In this document: piece after piece, positions 52,016 to 62,664 of the stretch
How positions within the stretch are numbered: the stretch's first letter is position 1
How the letters are laid out: each line of letters opens with the position of its first letter
From: Candidatus Endomicrobiellum basalitermitum
Lineage (GTDB): Bacteria; Elusimicrobiota; Endomicrobiia; Endomicrobiales; Endomicrobiaceae
DNA: 64,000 nucleotides
Direction of reading: 5' to 3'
Assembly (NCBI GenBank): GCA_031282525.1
Contig: JAITDN010000003.1
Location: 62,001 to 126,000, forward strand
Notes under the pieces: model-generated
Database searches by the model: none
What the model was told of the DNA's origin: nothing
Seen by the model: only the letters and a program-made list of their open reading frames with translations
Made by a program: the position numbers and the translations under genes

Positions 52016-55000
52016 CTAAAAACGTACTTGATATTGAAGCATTAATTTCTCATCATGTCGTTGATAATGAGATTGTACATTTACGTCAGATCCATAACTA
52101 GCATTTAAGAACAAACTATTAGCAATTCTATATCTTATCTCTATACTATGATACAAATCAAGTCTCTTGTTAAATTTATCAAAAGTAACTGAATATCCAA
52201 TAAGAAATTTGTCTGTAAGATTTTTTTCAATTGAATATCTTGTACCACAAAGTAATTTTGTAAAAGTAATATTATCCATAACTGAAATAGAATTGTCAGT
52301 TTGAGCATAAGAAACTTTAAAATCATCAACAAGTCTTATTTTACGTAAAAAAGCTCTTGCAAAAGGTGTTGTAATATTTTGATCAATTAAATGCAAAACT
52401 TGTCGCCTAATTTCAAAATCTAAGGATGGTTCAAATTTAAGCAAATTTAATTTTGTGTCTTGTTCAGTTTCTATAATCCTTCCAAGGATTTTTTTCTGAT
52501 TATCATAATTCAAATAAAATCTCAAATTTGATATGTTACATCTTGGAACAACCAGTTTTATATTTTCTGATTCATTACCAATTCCTGAATACCTAGTTGT
52601 TTTACACTCAGCAGTAACATAAATCTGATCATCGTCAATTATTTCTATTTTAGCATTCAATATATCAAATCCATAACCTAAATAATCAACTATACCATTT
52701 GAACTTTCAACTGTACCTTTCACCTTTATATCATTGTAAAAACCCTTGATAAATAAAGATCCTCTTATCAACGCAGAAACAAAAGAATTTTCAAATTTTG
52801 TATTCTCAGAAGTCTTTAATTCTAGGTCAAATTCTGTATCTTTTGAGAAAATAGGGATTTTATTCTCACAATTGATATTTCCAGGAAATGTAAAGCGTGT
52901 ATTTTTAAGCAAAATAAACCCGAAAATTTTAGCTTTTTCAGCTGTACCTTGTATTTTAATATCAAAACACGGTTCCCCAAAAGAATAGTCTTTTAATAAA
53001 TATTTAGAATTTATTGTACTACTAGGTATTGGTAACTGCGGAATATGTAGAGGGATCCCTTTATTGTTAGTAATAAATCTTATATCAAAATCCTTGACAC
53101 TAAAATTACTAATTCCAATTTGCCCATAAATATTTAATTTACCATGTCCAGACTTAAAATTAAATTTATTAATCCTAACCAAATTTTCATTAATTGACAT
53201 TTCAACGGAAATATTTTTTATCTTATCAATATAGTCTTTTAATTCAAAAGATCCTCCTATTATTAAAAGGTTAGCATTATTATTTACTTTTTCACAAGTT
53301 CCAGTAACAGAACCCTTCAAAAACATTTTTCCAGAATTATGCTTAATAAATCCTTTAGATAAATATTTTAAAATACCTAACTTATTATCTTCTATATCAT
53401 AAAAAACATCTATATATTTCTTTTTAGTTTTATTGAATAATGTCTTATTAAACCAAAATGGTAAACTACCTCTAATATATACACTTATTTCTTTTAGCTT
53501 AACTATAGCAACTTTTTTTAAAGTAACAATATTATCCCAAAAATTTATTTCAACATCAAAATTATCATACGGAATTTCCATTATAGAACCATTAGCTGAT
53601 GCTATTGTCATATCACCTTTAGGATTGTTAATATTACCTAATAAACTTATATTTATATCCGCATCTCCTTCTATAAAGATTGGCAAATTCAAAATATTAG
53701 TTATAAAACTCCAATCTATATTCGCACCTTTTGCTTTTAGATTAATATAATCTCCTAAACTATCTACATCTAGATTAAAAGAAGTCTTATCTTTTAAAAT
53801 ATTAAATTTTCTAATAGGCACAACCCCATCTAAAATAATAAGACCTGAACACTCATATGGATTAAAACTATCTACCTTATTAAAGAATTCTAAAATTTTG
53901 TCTTTAGCAGTATAGTTAAAATGAAAGCAATGTAAGTGGTAGTTGTTTATCCATAAATCATTAAAATCAACAGTACCATTATAATATATAGAACCTTTCT
54001 CTCTCTTTATTATTTTGCCAAATAACTTCAAATTTCCGAATAAATCAATAGGACCTATATGCATATTGAGCAAAGACAAATTAAATCCGTATCTCCCGTT
54101 CTCAGTATCAAAAAACCCTTTATCGATTTTTATCTCACTATCTAAAACTCTAGCAAAAGCATTGTTTACTCTTACATTACTACGAGTCACTTCGATATCA
54201 AATCTAACATCATTAAATCTAAAAGCTTCAATATAAGCATTTTTAGCTTTTAAAAACATTTTAAGTTGATGCCTTCCATCTATTATTGTAAAAATGCCGT
54301 TCCCTGAAAAAAGTCCATTTAGTGGAATTTTAAAATTTGAAAACATACTTATTATTTTTCCAGTTAAATTATCAACAGTTAATGAAAAAGTATCATTTTT
54401 CAGGCAATCTTTCTTTATTGTAATTTTCGTTTTATCAGCAGATAGTATAGCATCAAATGTGACGACACCGTTTTTATACGTCGATTCTGATGATAAAGAA
54501 AAAAAATTAGATAAATATTTGCCTTTTGTTAAAAAAGTTATAGTATTAATATCTGGATTATTTAATTTACCGGAAAATTTTACAATAGAATTCAATAACC
54601 CATACACACCTGGGTAAACACCTTCAATATTTGTATCTTTAAAGTAAAGATTTCCCAAAAACTTATTTTCTTTAAAATCCCAAAAAAAAGCACCTTTTAC
54701 ACCATTATCAGATCTTAAATCAGCAATTTCAAGCTTATAAGATGAAATTGCTGCATTTGCTACAATATTTTCAAATGACACTCCAGATATTTTTACATCA
54801 TTACCTCTAATAACACCCTTAATTTTATCATCGTTACTTGAGTTATTTTGAAACTTCAAACATCCAGTTGTTTTCAGTCCACATATGTAAACATTTTTCA
54901 TATTGACATAAATAGATGAAATATTTAGTTCCTTTTTAAGTAAAATCATTCCAGCAACATCCATTGATAATTTACCAGAATTATCTTTTAATACAAAGTT

Positions 55001-56491
55001 CTTTATATTTATCCTACTAAAATTCATATCACCATTAACTTCAATTTTTTTAAACCTATTATCATACAACGTTACCTCAAAAGCTTTGATATCAAATTTA
55101 GTAAGGGCATTTTTTTTATAATTAATATATCCACTTATCTTGCCAGCAATTTTATTGACTGGACATTTATAAATATGAAATATTTCTGAGATGTTAATAT
55201 CATTGAAATTAAAATTTGTCGATACAACTTTATTGCCCTCAATAACAGTTTTCAAGACAACAGAACCATTACTTTTTAAAAAATTAAATAAATAAAGATT
55301 ATTATTTCGAGTTATGCTCCCTTCTATATTCCCTATATTTAAATTCAATAAACTAAATTTTTCAAATTTTAAATTAATGCGTCCAGAAGTTCTATTTATT
55401 GATCCTAAAATATTAATAATCCCTTTTATGTCTTTAATCACAAAAGGGATTATAGGGACATCCTCAACATTAATATTTCTTACATCAACTACAAGTTCAC
55501 CTGTTTTTATATTACCTCTAATCATTCCTGCAACTTTATTTTTAACTATAAGTCTCAACTTGTAATTACCATTTTTACAATAAGTGACTTTTATTTCTTT
55601 TTCAGAGGCATATGTATATTTTACATTGTAAACCTTATCATTATTTTTTTTCTCTAACAGACTAAAATTATCTAAAATAAAGTTTAAAGAACTAAGTAAA
55701 TTAAAATTAATTTTTTTTTTAACATTTAAATATTTAAAGCTTAAGTTATTTCTATGTATATCTTTATTAACCTTTGGAACATCAATTTCAGAGATAACTT
55801 TGGTTTTATCTTTCGATATAGAGCCAAGCTCAAATTTTTCAATCACAATATTTTGATTTACATTTAAAGATGATAAATTAATCTTTCCATTTAAACTTAC
55901 AATTATATTTATTTTGTTTTTCAGAGTAAAAATTGAGGAGGTATCCAAAACACCTCCTACAATTCGTTTACCATACAATTTAAATTTAATAGGAGTACCC
56001 AAAACATATACAATGAAATCAACACTAATACAATTTGGTTTAACTATTATATTCGCATTCGAAATTTTAAAAAAATCAATATTATTTTTTGTTATGATTT
56101 CATCTATAAATACTGAAACTTCAGATTTCGGAAGTCTAATGATATTGTCTTTAAAACAATGGAAAAAATTTTTACTTAGAGAAACTTTCAATTTTGATAT
56201 GTCTATATGGTTTATGAAAACTACTGGACAAATAATATGAGCTAAAAACTTTACAGGATTCAATTTAAATCTTACACTTTGCATCGTGACCAAATCATCT
56301 AATTTCACATTTTCAAGTGTTAAACTAAAGGGTAAAATATAAAAATTATCAAAAGTATAATTACGTCCTGTCTGAGCATAAATATATCTTTGTAAAAAAG
56401 GCGAAAATATAAATGTTTTTATAAAACATAAGAAAAGTAATCCAACTAAAGCGATAAATATGTATATCGTGTGTTTCAGATATTTTCGCAT
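52016..56491 (-). CDS. tamB: TamB/AsmA-like translocation and assembly module protein (DUF490)
   Basis: 1491 aa; one N-terminal TM, long repetitive beta-strand pattern, C-terminal GTRYSIEKNLTDKFLIGYSVTFDKFNKRLDLYHSIEIRYRIANSLFLNASYGSD typical of TamB C-termini. Confidence 0.82.
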   Translation of the reverse strand: MRKYLKHTIYIFIALVGLLFLCFIKTFIFSPFLQRYIYAQTGRNYTFDNFYILPFSLTLENVKLDDLVTMQSVRFKLNPVKFLAHIICPVVFINHIDISKLKVSLSKNFFHCFKDNIIRLPKSEVSVFIDEIITKNNIDFFKISNANIIVKPNCISVDFIVYVLGTPIKFKLYGKRIVGGVLDTSSIFTLKNKINIIVSLNGKINLSSLNVNQNIVIEKFELGSISKDKTKVISEIDVPKVNKDIHRNNLSFKYLNVKKKINFNLLSSLNFILDNFSLLEKKNNDKVYNVKYTYASEKEIKVTYCKNGNYKLRLIVKNKVAGMIRGNIKTGELVVDVRNINVEDVPIIPFVIKDIKGIINILGSINRTSGRINLKFEKFSLLNLNIGNIEGSITRNNNLYLFNFLKSNGSVVLKTVIEGNKVVSTNFNFNDINISEIFHIYKCPVNKIAGKISGYINYKKNALTKFDIKAFEVTLYDNRFKKIEVNGDMNFSRINIKNFVLKDNSGKLSMDVAGMILLKKELNISSIYVNMKNVYICGLKTTGCLKFQNNSSNDDKIKGVIRGNDVKISGVSFENIVANAAISSYKLEIADLRSDNGVKGAFFWDFKENKFLGNLYFKDTNIEGVYPGVYGLLNSIVKFSGKLNNPDINTITFLTKGKYLSNFFSLSSESTYKNGVVTFDAILSADKTKITIKKDCLKNDTFSLTVDNLTGKIISMFSNFKIPLNGLFSGNGIFTIIDGRHQLKMFLKAKNAYIEAFRFNDVRFDIEVTRSNVRVNNAFARVLDSEIKIDKGFFDTENGRYGFNLSLLNMHIGPIDLFGNLKLFGKIIKREKGSIYYNGTVDFNDLWINNYHLHCFHFNYTAKDKILEFFNKVDSFNPYECSGLIILDGVVPIRKFNILKDKTSFNLDVDSLGDYINLKAKGANIDWSFITNILNLPIFIEGDADINISLLGNINNPKGDMTIASANGSIMEIPYDNFDVEINFWDNIVTLKKVAIVKLKEISVYIRGSLPFWFNKTLFNKTKKKYIDVFYDIEDNKLGILKYLSKGFIKHNSGKMFLKGSVTGTCEKVNNNANLLIIGGSFELKDYIDKIKNISVEMSINENLVRINKFNFKSGHGKLNIYGQIGISNFSVKDFDIRFITNNKGIPLHIPQLPIPSSTINSKYLLKDYSFGEPCFDIKIQGTAEKAKIFGFILLKNTRFTFPGNINCENKIPIFSKDTEFDLELKTSENTKFENSFVSALIRGSLFIKGFYNDIKVKGTVESSNGIVDYLGYGFDILNAKIEIIDDDQIYVTAECKTTRYSGIGNESENIKLVVPRCNISNLRFYLNYDNQKKILGRIIETEQDTKLNLLKFEPSLDFEIRRQVLHLIDQNITTPFARAFLRKIRLVDDFKVSYAQTDNSISVMDNITFTKLLCGTRYSIEKNLTDKFLIGYSVTFDKFNKRLDLYHSIEIRYRIANSLFLNASYGSDVNVQSHYQRHDEKLMLQYQVRF

Positions 56492-56689
56492 ATCTATTAT
56501 ATCCCTATCTCTCTCTTTATATAATTAATTTGGAATTTACAATGTTTACTATTATCGAAAGGAATTTATTATTGAAAAGAGTTAACCTACTTAAGGATAT
56601 TGTATAACATATTACGTGGTAACTAAATAAAACAAATAAATTATTGAGAAAATATTATTAATTGATATAAAAAATGGCTAAAAAACTAA

Positions 56690-57586
56690 CTATTTAATTG
56701 GTATTCCAGTTGATCTTGTAAGATTTTTAAATTCCTTTATGAGACTTATCGTCACTTTACCAGGTTCGCCATTAAAAATTTCTCTTGAGTCTACAGATAC
56801 TACAGGCACTATTTCAGCCGCAGTTCCAGTTAAAAAACATTCGTCAGCAGTATAAACGTTATATACACTTATACGTTCTTCTCTAACTGGAATTTTCAAC
56901 TTATTTTTTGCCAATTCCATAACTGTTTCTCTTGTTATTCCTAGCAAAGCTCCTTCTGATCCTGAAGGTGTATAAAGAACTCCATTTTTAACTATGAAAA
57001 TATTGTCACAAGAGCACTCAGCCACATACCCTTCAGAGTTCAACATTATAGCTTCTATTGCACCGCCTCTTACTGCTTCCATTTTTGCAAGTATATTATT
57101 TAGATAATTAAGTGATTTAATATTTGGACTTAAAGAATCCTGTGTTATTCTTCTTGTAGAAACTGTTATTACTTCCATTCCTTTTTCATAAAACTCTTCT
57201 GGATAAAGAGAAATAGTATCAGTAATAATTATCAGTGACGGCGACATAGTCTTTGTAGGGTTAATTCCCAAATCCCCGCAACCTCTCGTAACCACAAGTC
57301 TTATATAGGCATCAAAAAGCTCATTTGCTAAAAGAGTTTTAATTACTGCTTTCTCTATATCTTTTTGCTGAATAGGAATTTTTAGATTAATAGTTTTTGC
57401 AGAAGCCCAAAGTCTATCTAAATGTTCCTTTAATCTGAAAACTCTACCATTATAAGCTCTTATTCCTTCAAAAACACCATCTCCATAAAGTAAACCATGA
57501 TCAAAAACAGAAATTCTTGCGTCTTCTCTTTCAACAAGTTTTCCATCAAGATAAATTTTCATCTCATTTTTCCTTACAAGTATCAA
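56690..57586 (-). CDS. ilvE: Branched-chain amino acid aminotransferase
   Basis: 298 aa; ISVFDHGLLYGDGVFEGIRAYNGRVFRLKEHLDRL, CSCDNIFIVKNGVLYTP. Confidence 0.93.
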   Translation of the reverse strand: MILVRKNEMKIYLDGKLVEREDARISVFDHGLLYGDGVFEGIRAYNGRVFRLKEHLDRLWASAKTINLKIPIQQKDIEKAVIKTLLANELFDAYIRLVVTRGCGDLGINPTKTMSPSLIIITDTISLYPEEFYEKGMEVITVSTRRITQDSLSPNIKSLNYLNNILAKMEAVRGGAIEAIMLNSEGYVAECSCDNIFIVKNGVLYTPSGSEGALLGITRETVMELAKNKLKIPVREERISVYNVYTADECFLTGTAAEIVPVVSVDSREIFNGEPGKVTISLIKEFKNLTRSTGIPIK

Positions 57587-57591
57587 TTATT

Positions 57592-58263
57592 TTATATTAA
57601 AGTATTTATTTTACCATTTATCATTTTTACTATCCTATCAGCTCTGGAAGCAAGTTCCTCATTATGTGTAACAAGGATAAGTGTTGAACCTAATTCTAAA
57701 GAAATTTCAAACAGTAATTTCTCAATTTCAAACCCTGTTACTCTATCTAAATTCCCAGTAGGTTCATCAGCAAAAATTATACGTGGATTATTTATTAAAG
57801 CTCTTGCCAAAGCTACTCTCTGTTGTTCGCCACCCGACAGTTCGCTAGGAAAATGATCTTGCTTGTCCAAAATCCCAAGCCTCTCTAAAATATTTCTAGC
57901 ATATTTAAGTTTTATTTGTCTTTCATTCCACACTGGAAGTAAAACATTTTCTAAAACATTAAAATCTAACATGAGATAATGAAATTGAAAAATAAAACCT
58001 ATACTGTTTTTCCTCATAACACATAAATATTTATCATCATTTTTGAAGCAATCAACTCCATCTATATAAACTTTCCCAGATGTAGGTCTGTCCATAAGTC
58101 CTAAAATATGAATCAAAGTACTTTTACCAGCACCAGACGGTCCTGTTAAAGCTATCTTCTGTCCTGAAATTATTTCAATATTAATATTATTTAATACTTC
58201 AGTATTAAATAATAACCCATTCTTCACATAAGTTTTGTTTAGTTTTTCTGATTTTATGTTCAT
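57592..58263 (-). CDS. lolD: Lipoprotein-releasing ABC transporter ATP-binding protein
   Basis: 223 aa; GPSGAGKSTLIHILG Walker A, LSGGEQQRVALARALINNPRIIFADEPTGNLD; adjacent to LolC-like permease. Confidence 0.9.
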   Translation of the reverse strand: MNIKSEKLNKTYVKNGLLFNTEVLNNINIEIISGQKIALTGPSGAGKSTLIHILGLMDRPTSGKVYIDGVDCFKNDDKYLCVMRKNSIGFIFQFHYLMLDFNVLENVLLPVWNERQIKLKYARNILERLGILDKQDHFPSELSGGEQQRVALARALINNPRIIFADEPTGNLDRVTGFEIEKLLFEISLELGSTLILVTHNEELASRADRIVKMINGKINTLI

Positions 58264-58290
58264 TTATAAGCAAAATTTTAATATCATCTA

Positions 58291-59520
58291 TCATCCATAT
58301 CTTATCACTTCAAGCGGATCTAACTTTGAGACTTGATAAGCTGGATAAATTCCCGCTGTTACTGTAATAATAAATGCCACAGTTGCTACCATAATTATAT
58401 CAATTGGTAATATAGTAACAGGTAATTTATCAATATAATAAACACCTTTCGGCAATTTAAATATATTAGACCATTTCAGTATAAAACTTATTACAAGACC
58501 TGATATAACGCCCAAAAAAATTCCAACAAAGCCAACAATAATTCCTTCGTAAAAAAAGATTTTTGAAATTGAAACTCTCGAAAAACCTATCGCAGACATT
58601 ATCCCTATATCTTTTGATTTTTGAAAACTTAAGAGTAAAAGATTCGAAATTATATTAAACGCAGCAACAAGTATTATAAGTAGTAAAATTAAAAACATCA
58701 TTATTTTTTCAAGCTTTAGTGCTGAAAAAAGATTTTTATTCATTTCAATCCATGTTTTTGTCACGTACGAGTAAGACAGGTCTTTTTGTAATTGTAGAGA
58801 AACTTTTAAAGCATCATAAAAATCACTTATATAAATATCTAAACCTGTTATTTCATTCTGCATCAAAAAAACCTTCTGTCCTTCCTCTAAATCAATAAAA
58901 CCTATAGAAGAGTCTAAATCATACATTCCAGATTGTATAATAGCTGAAACTAAAAACTCATACATTTTAGGAACATTGAAAAAATTATCTGGAAACATTA
59001 AAATAACTCTATCACCTGCATTTACAGAAATATTTTTAGCAAGCTCACTCCCAAGAATTATTGATTTTTCACCTACTTTTTTACAGTCAAAATTCATATT
59101 TGAAAGAATTATCTGATTTGAAAGATTCAACATTTTATTTTCGTTTTCATAATTTATAGCTTTAATTAATATGCCAGTTACAGACTTAGAATTTAAACTC
59201 TTGATAACTCCTTGCCTAAATATAAACGGAGATACGCTTAAAATATTCTTATTAGTATTTATTTTATGTTTTACTTTAATGTAATCTTTAAATGACTTAC
59301 CATCAATCCTTGTAACCATTATGTGTGATTGTATACCTAAAATCTTTTTTCTTATATCATTTTGAAAACCACTCATAACTGCTAATGTTACAATAAGCAC
59401 CGCTACCCCTAAAGCAGTACCTCCTAATGCAATAAAAGTTGTAAGTACAGAAAAAAAATTTTTTCTGCGTGCTTTTAAATATCTAACTGCAACAAAAAAT
59501 TCCACAGATAATATACTCAT
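58291..59520 (-). CDS. lolC: Lipoprotein-releasing ABC transporter permease (LolC/LolE family)
   Basis: 409 aa; FFVAVRYLKARRKNFFSVLTTFIALGGTALGVAVLIVTLAVMSGFQNDIRKKILGIQSHI. Confidence 0.92.
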   Translation of the reverse strand: MSILSVEFFVAVRYLKARRKNFFSVLTTFIALGGTALGVAVLIVTLAVMSGFQNDIRKKILGIQSHIMVTRIDGKSFKDYIKVKHKINTNKNILSVSPFIFRQGVIKSLNSKSVTGILIKAINYENENKMLNLSNQIILSNMNFDCKKVGEKSIILGSELAKNISVNAGDRVILMFPDNFFNVPKMYEFLVSAIIQSGMYDLDSSIGFIDLEEGQKVFLMQNEITGLDIYISDFYDALKVSLQLQKDLSYSYVTKTWIEMNKNLFSALKLEKIMMFLILLLIILVAAFNIISNLLLLSFQKSKDIGIMSAIGFSRVSISKIFFYEGIIVGFVGIFLGVISGLVISFILKWSNIFKLPKGVYYIDKLPVTILPIDIIMVATVAFIITVTAGIYPAYQVSKLDPLEVIRYG

Positions 59521-59535
59521 AAATTAAATATCTAT

Positions 59536-61002
59536 TCATCTCATTGTAGGAAACATTATTACCTCTCTAATTGATTCAACCCTTGTCAAAATCATGACAA
59601 GCCTATCTATACCTATACCCAAACCAGCAGTTGGAGGAAGACCTTGTTCAAGCGCAAAAATAAAATCTTCATCATAAGGCATAATTTCTTCGTCACACTC
59701 TTTTCTCTTTATTTCCATTTGTTGAATAAATCTTTTTTTTTGTAGCTCAGGGTCATTAAGTTCTGAATAAGCATTCCCAATTTCCATCCCACTTATATAG
59801 AGCTCAAATCTTTCAGCTATTTCAGGTTGATTAAATTTAACTTTTGAAAGAGGTGAATAAATAGCTGGATAATCTATGACAAAAGTAGGATTTTTCAAAT
59901 TTGGAATAATTTTTTCTTCAAAAACCTGATCCAAAATTTTCTTATTACTTGCATCTTCAGGTAAATTGAGATTTAAATGTTTTACTAGTTCAAACATTTT
60001 TTTATCTTCAATATATGGTAATAAATCAAGTCCTGTGTATTCTTTTACCAGATCAAACATTTTTACTCTTCTAAATTCTAAATTAACATTTGAGCCTATC
60101 TTCTTAGCAGCTGTTTTAATTAAAGTCTCAGCAATATCCATCATATCATTATAATCAGCATATGCTTTGTAAAGTTCAATCATAGTAAATTCAGGATTAT
60201 GATTTTTATCTATACCTTCATTTCTAAAGCTTTTACCTATTTCAAAAACTTTGTCCATGCCTCCAACTATAAGACGTTTTAAAAAAAGTTCTGGAGCAAT
60301 CCTTAAAAATAAATCCGTATTCAAAGTATTGTGATGTGTTATAAATGGTTTTGCATTTGCACCACCAGCAAGAGACTGTAAAATAGGAGTTTCTACTTCT
60401 ACAAAGCCAAGTTCTTCAAGTTTATGCCTTATAGAAGAAATAATCAAACTCTTTTTCACAAAAATATCCTTTACTTCACTGTTCATAATCAAATCTAAAT
60501 ATCTCTGCCTATATCTTGTTTCAACATCTTTAAGTCCATGCCACTTCTCAGGTAACGGCCTAAATGCTTTTGTGAGCATAGTCCATTTTTCAGCCATTAT
60601 ACTTAACTCGTTTGTCTTAGTTTTAAAGGGTACTCCTTCCACTGCTATAATATCAGACATATCAACCATATTTTTGAAAAGTTTATACTGATCTACTCCT
60701 ATTTTATCTTCACGAACATATATCTGAATTTTAGCATACCCATCTTTTATATCTAAAAAAGCTACTTTACCCATATTCCTATATGTCATAACTCTACCTG
60801 CAGCATTAACCTTCACATCCAACATCTGTCCTCTTTCAAGAAAAACAAAATCTTTCTGTATATCAGAATTATTTTTATTTAAGGCATACTTTGCAGGATA
60901 AGGATTTATACCAGAATTTACGAAATCTTCTGCTTTTTGTTTTCTAAGTTGGATTATATATTCTATGGGAGTCGACTGATACTTTTGTTCTTTTTTTATC
61001 AT
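59536..61002 (-). CDS. lysS: Lysyl-tRNA synthetase (class II)
   Basis: 488 aa; [46 protein letters not shown]. Confidence 0.97.
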   Translation of the reverse strand: MIKKEQKYQSTPIEYIIQLRKQKAEDFVNSGINPYPAKYALNKNNSDIQKDFVFLERGQMLDVKVNAAGRVMTYRNMGKVAFLDIKDGYAKIQIYVREDKIGVDQYKLFKNMVDMSDIIAVEGVPFKTKTNELSIMAEKWTMLTKAFRPLPEKWHGLKDVETRYRQRYLDLIMNSEVKDIFVKKSLIISSIRHKLEELGFVEVETPILQSLAGGANAKPFITHHNTLNTDLFLRIAPELFLKRLIVGGMDKVFEIGKSFRNEGIDKNHNPEFTMIELYKAYADYNDMMDIAETLIKTAAKKIGSNVNLEFRRVKMFDLVKEYTGLDLLPYIEDKKMFELVKHLNLNLPEDASNKKILDQVFEEKIIPNLKNPTFVIDYPAIYSPLSKVKFNQPEIAERFELYISGMEIGNAYSELNDPELQKKRFIQQMEIKRKECDEEIMPYDEDFIFALEQGLPPTAGLGIGIDRLVMILTRVESIREVIMFPTMR

Positions 61003-61399
61003 TTATTACTATTACCCTTGTCCCTTACTTATTGCTGTATTAATTAATTGCATTTTGAAGAAATTGTCATTCTTATTCTTGTAACTTCTTGTACCGCACT
61101 TTTTATGATATTCAAGGCTTCAATAACTTGTTTGTCCATTTAGGTTAATATTTTTTTTACGCTTGTTCTTGTCTTTTACATATCAATTAAAATAAATACA
61201 CAAAATACATAGAAACTAATGCGAAAACAATATTTCTTTAAAAAAAATAACAGATATAAATAAAAAGAGTCGATAAGAAGTTCTTTTTTTACCAATACTT
61301 AATTTTATAAAACTTAAAAGATTTTCTTTTTTACTCTTTTTTTTACATCTGTCTTGTTTATTTATAATGAAATATGCAAAAAAACAAGAACGTACCACA

Positions 61400-61915
61400 A
61401 GAAATTAAAAGCAATATTCTTGTCATTTTCACAACTATTTCCCTACGCAGAGTCGGGATCATAAATTCTGGGACATATCCTGAAAAAAAAATAAAATTAC
61501 TTCCCTGAATATAGATAGCATTTTCAAAACTTTTTAAATCAAATCTAAAAGTACTTTTGATTCCGTATATTTATCACCATTTGTTTTATTTATTGCTGAA
61601 ATTGATGATATTTCCTTTCTTGAATCTGAACCATCATTATAACGAGTAAATTATACTGTTCCCTTTATTTAAGTTGCACAGTCAACACTTTTCTGTTAAA
61701 CTCTTCATCTGCTGATAAGAAGTTAAACAACTCCTAGTAACACAGATGCATCGCCTTCTTTATAAACAAAAAATCTACAGACTTAATCTTGCTACTAGCT
61801 GCTGGGCAAACAGAGTCCAATCAGTATTATCTTTTTTCTGTACTTTGTCACTCTATTTTCTATCTCGTCGTAATCCCATATTAAAACGCACAAGTTTTTT
61901 TGTCATAGTTTTATC
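61400..61915 (-). pseudogene. Unidentified gene relic downstream of SemiSWEET gene
   Basis: Broken reverse-strand fragments: MTKKLVRFNMGLRRDRK, SDKVQKKDNTDWTLFAQQLVARLSL, FFVYKEGDASVLLGVV, SADEEFNRKVLTVQL, GSDSRKEISSISAINKTNGDKYTESKVLLDLI, GYVPEFMIPTLRREIVVKMTRILLLISCGTFLFF. Confidence 0.35.
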
Positions 61916-62182
61916 CTATTTTTGTGCCTGTCTATCATAAATCGATTTAAAAATAATCTGCAAACTGCATATTAATAAAACTCCCGAGTTCGCAAGCAGT
62001 ATTGACCACCTGCCAGTTACTAGTGCATACCAAATCCAGAGCGTTGCCGACGCTGTACACAGGACAAATGTAAACATTGAGACATCTTGCGCTTTCTTCG
62101 TTACCAACGTTTTTGCTAATTGTGGGGCAAAAGATACCGTCTTTAAAATCCCTGCACTCAGTCCAATAAATTCCATGTTCAT
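61916..62182 (-). CDS. SemiSWEET family sugar transporter (PQ-loop/MtN3-type half transporter)
   Basis: 88 aa; FIGLSAGILKTVSFAPQLAKTLVTKKAQDVSMFTFVLCTASATLWIWYALVTGRWSILLANSGVLLICSLQIIFK; three TM segments and PQ motif; GGAGG upstream of start. Confidence 0.88.
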   Translation of the reverse strand: MNMEFIGLSAGILKTVSFAPQLAKTLVTKKAQDVSMFTFVLCTASATLWIWYALVTGRWSILLANSGVLLICSLQIIFKSIYDRQAQK

Positions 62183-62664
62183 TTTCTTTTTCCTCCACTA
62201 TATATATAGACACTTATCCAAAAAGATTCCCAGATCATTTTCTTTAAAATATTAAAATAATTTATAAATTTAAAAAATCTTTTAATTATTATATCTTCGC
62301 TACAATCTAGTTTATATCTGTTTTTTAAATTTCTCTTTTTTATATTGTAACAAAAAAAGGTAAAAGAGTATAGGAGTTAAAAGTAACTCACAGTGTAATC
62401 AACAACATATAGAAAAAGGAAAATATTAAAAAATCTAACAAAAATACTTAAGCTAACCGCTTTATTTTAGTGCTTTATTCTTTCAAATCTATCATTGTCA
62501 TAACCATCATTTTTTAGCGAAGTAATATCAATTTATTTACTATCATATTTTTAAGATAATATACTTAATAAATGCATCACACTTGCTAAGAAACGTTTTT
62601 ATTTTGACATTTGCAATACCACAAATTTACTATAATCTATGAAATAAATAAATTTTTGCTATAG

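Noticed and set aside
61216-61398. 60-aa ORF MVRSCFFAYFIINKQDRCKKKSKKENLLSF...
   Set aside because: AT-rich low-complexity translation in decayed sequence; more likely chance or part of a relic.
61947-62213. 88-aa alternative-frame ORF over the SemiSWEET gene
   Set aside because: The 61916..62182 frame is a clear SemiSWEET; this frame has no recognised features.
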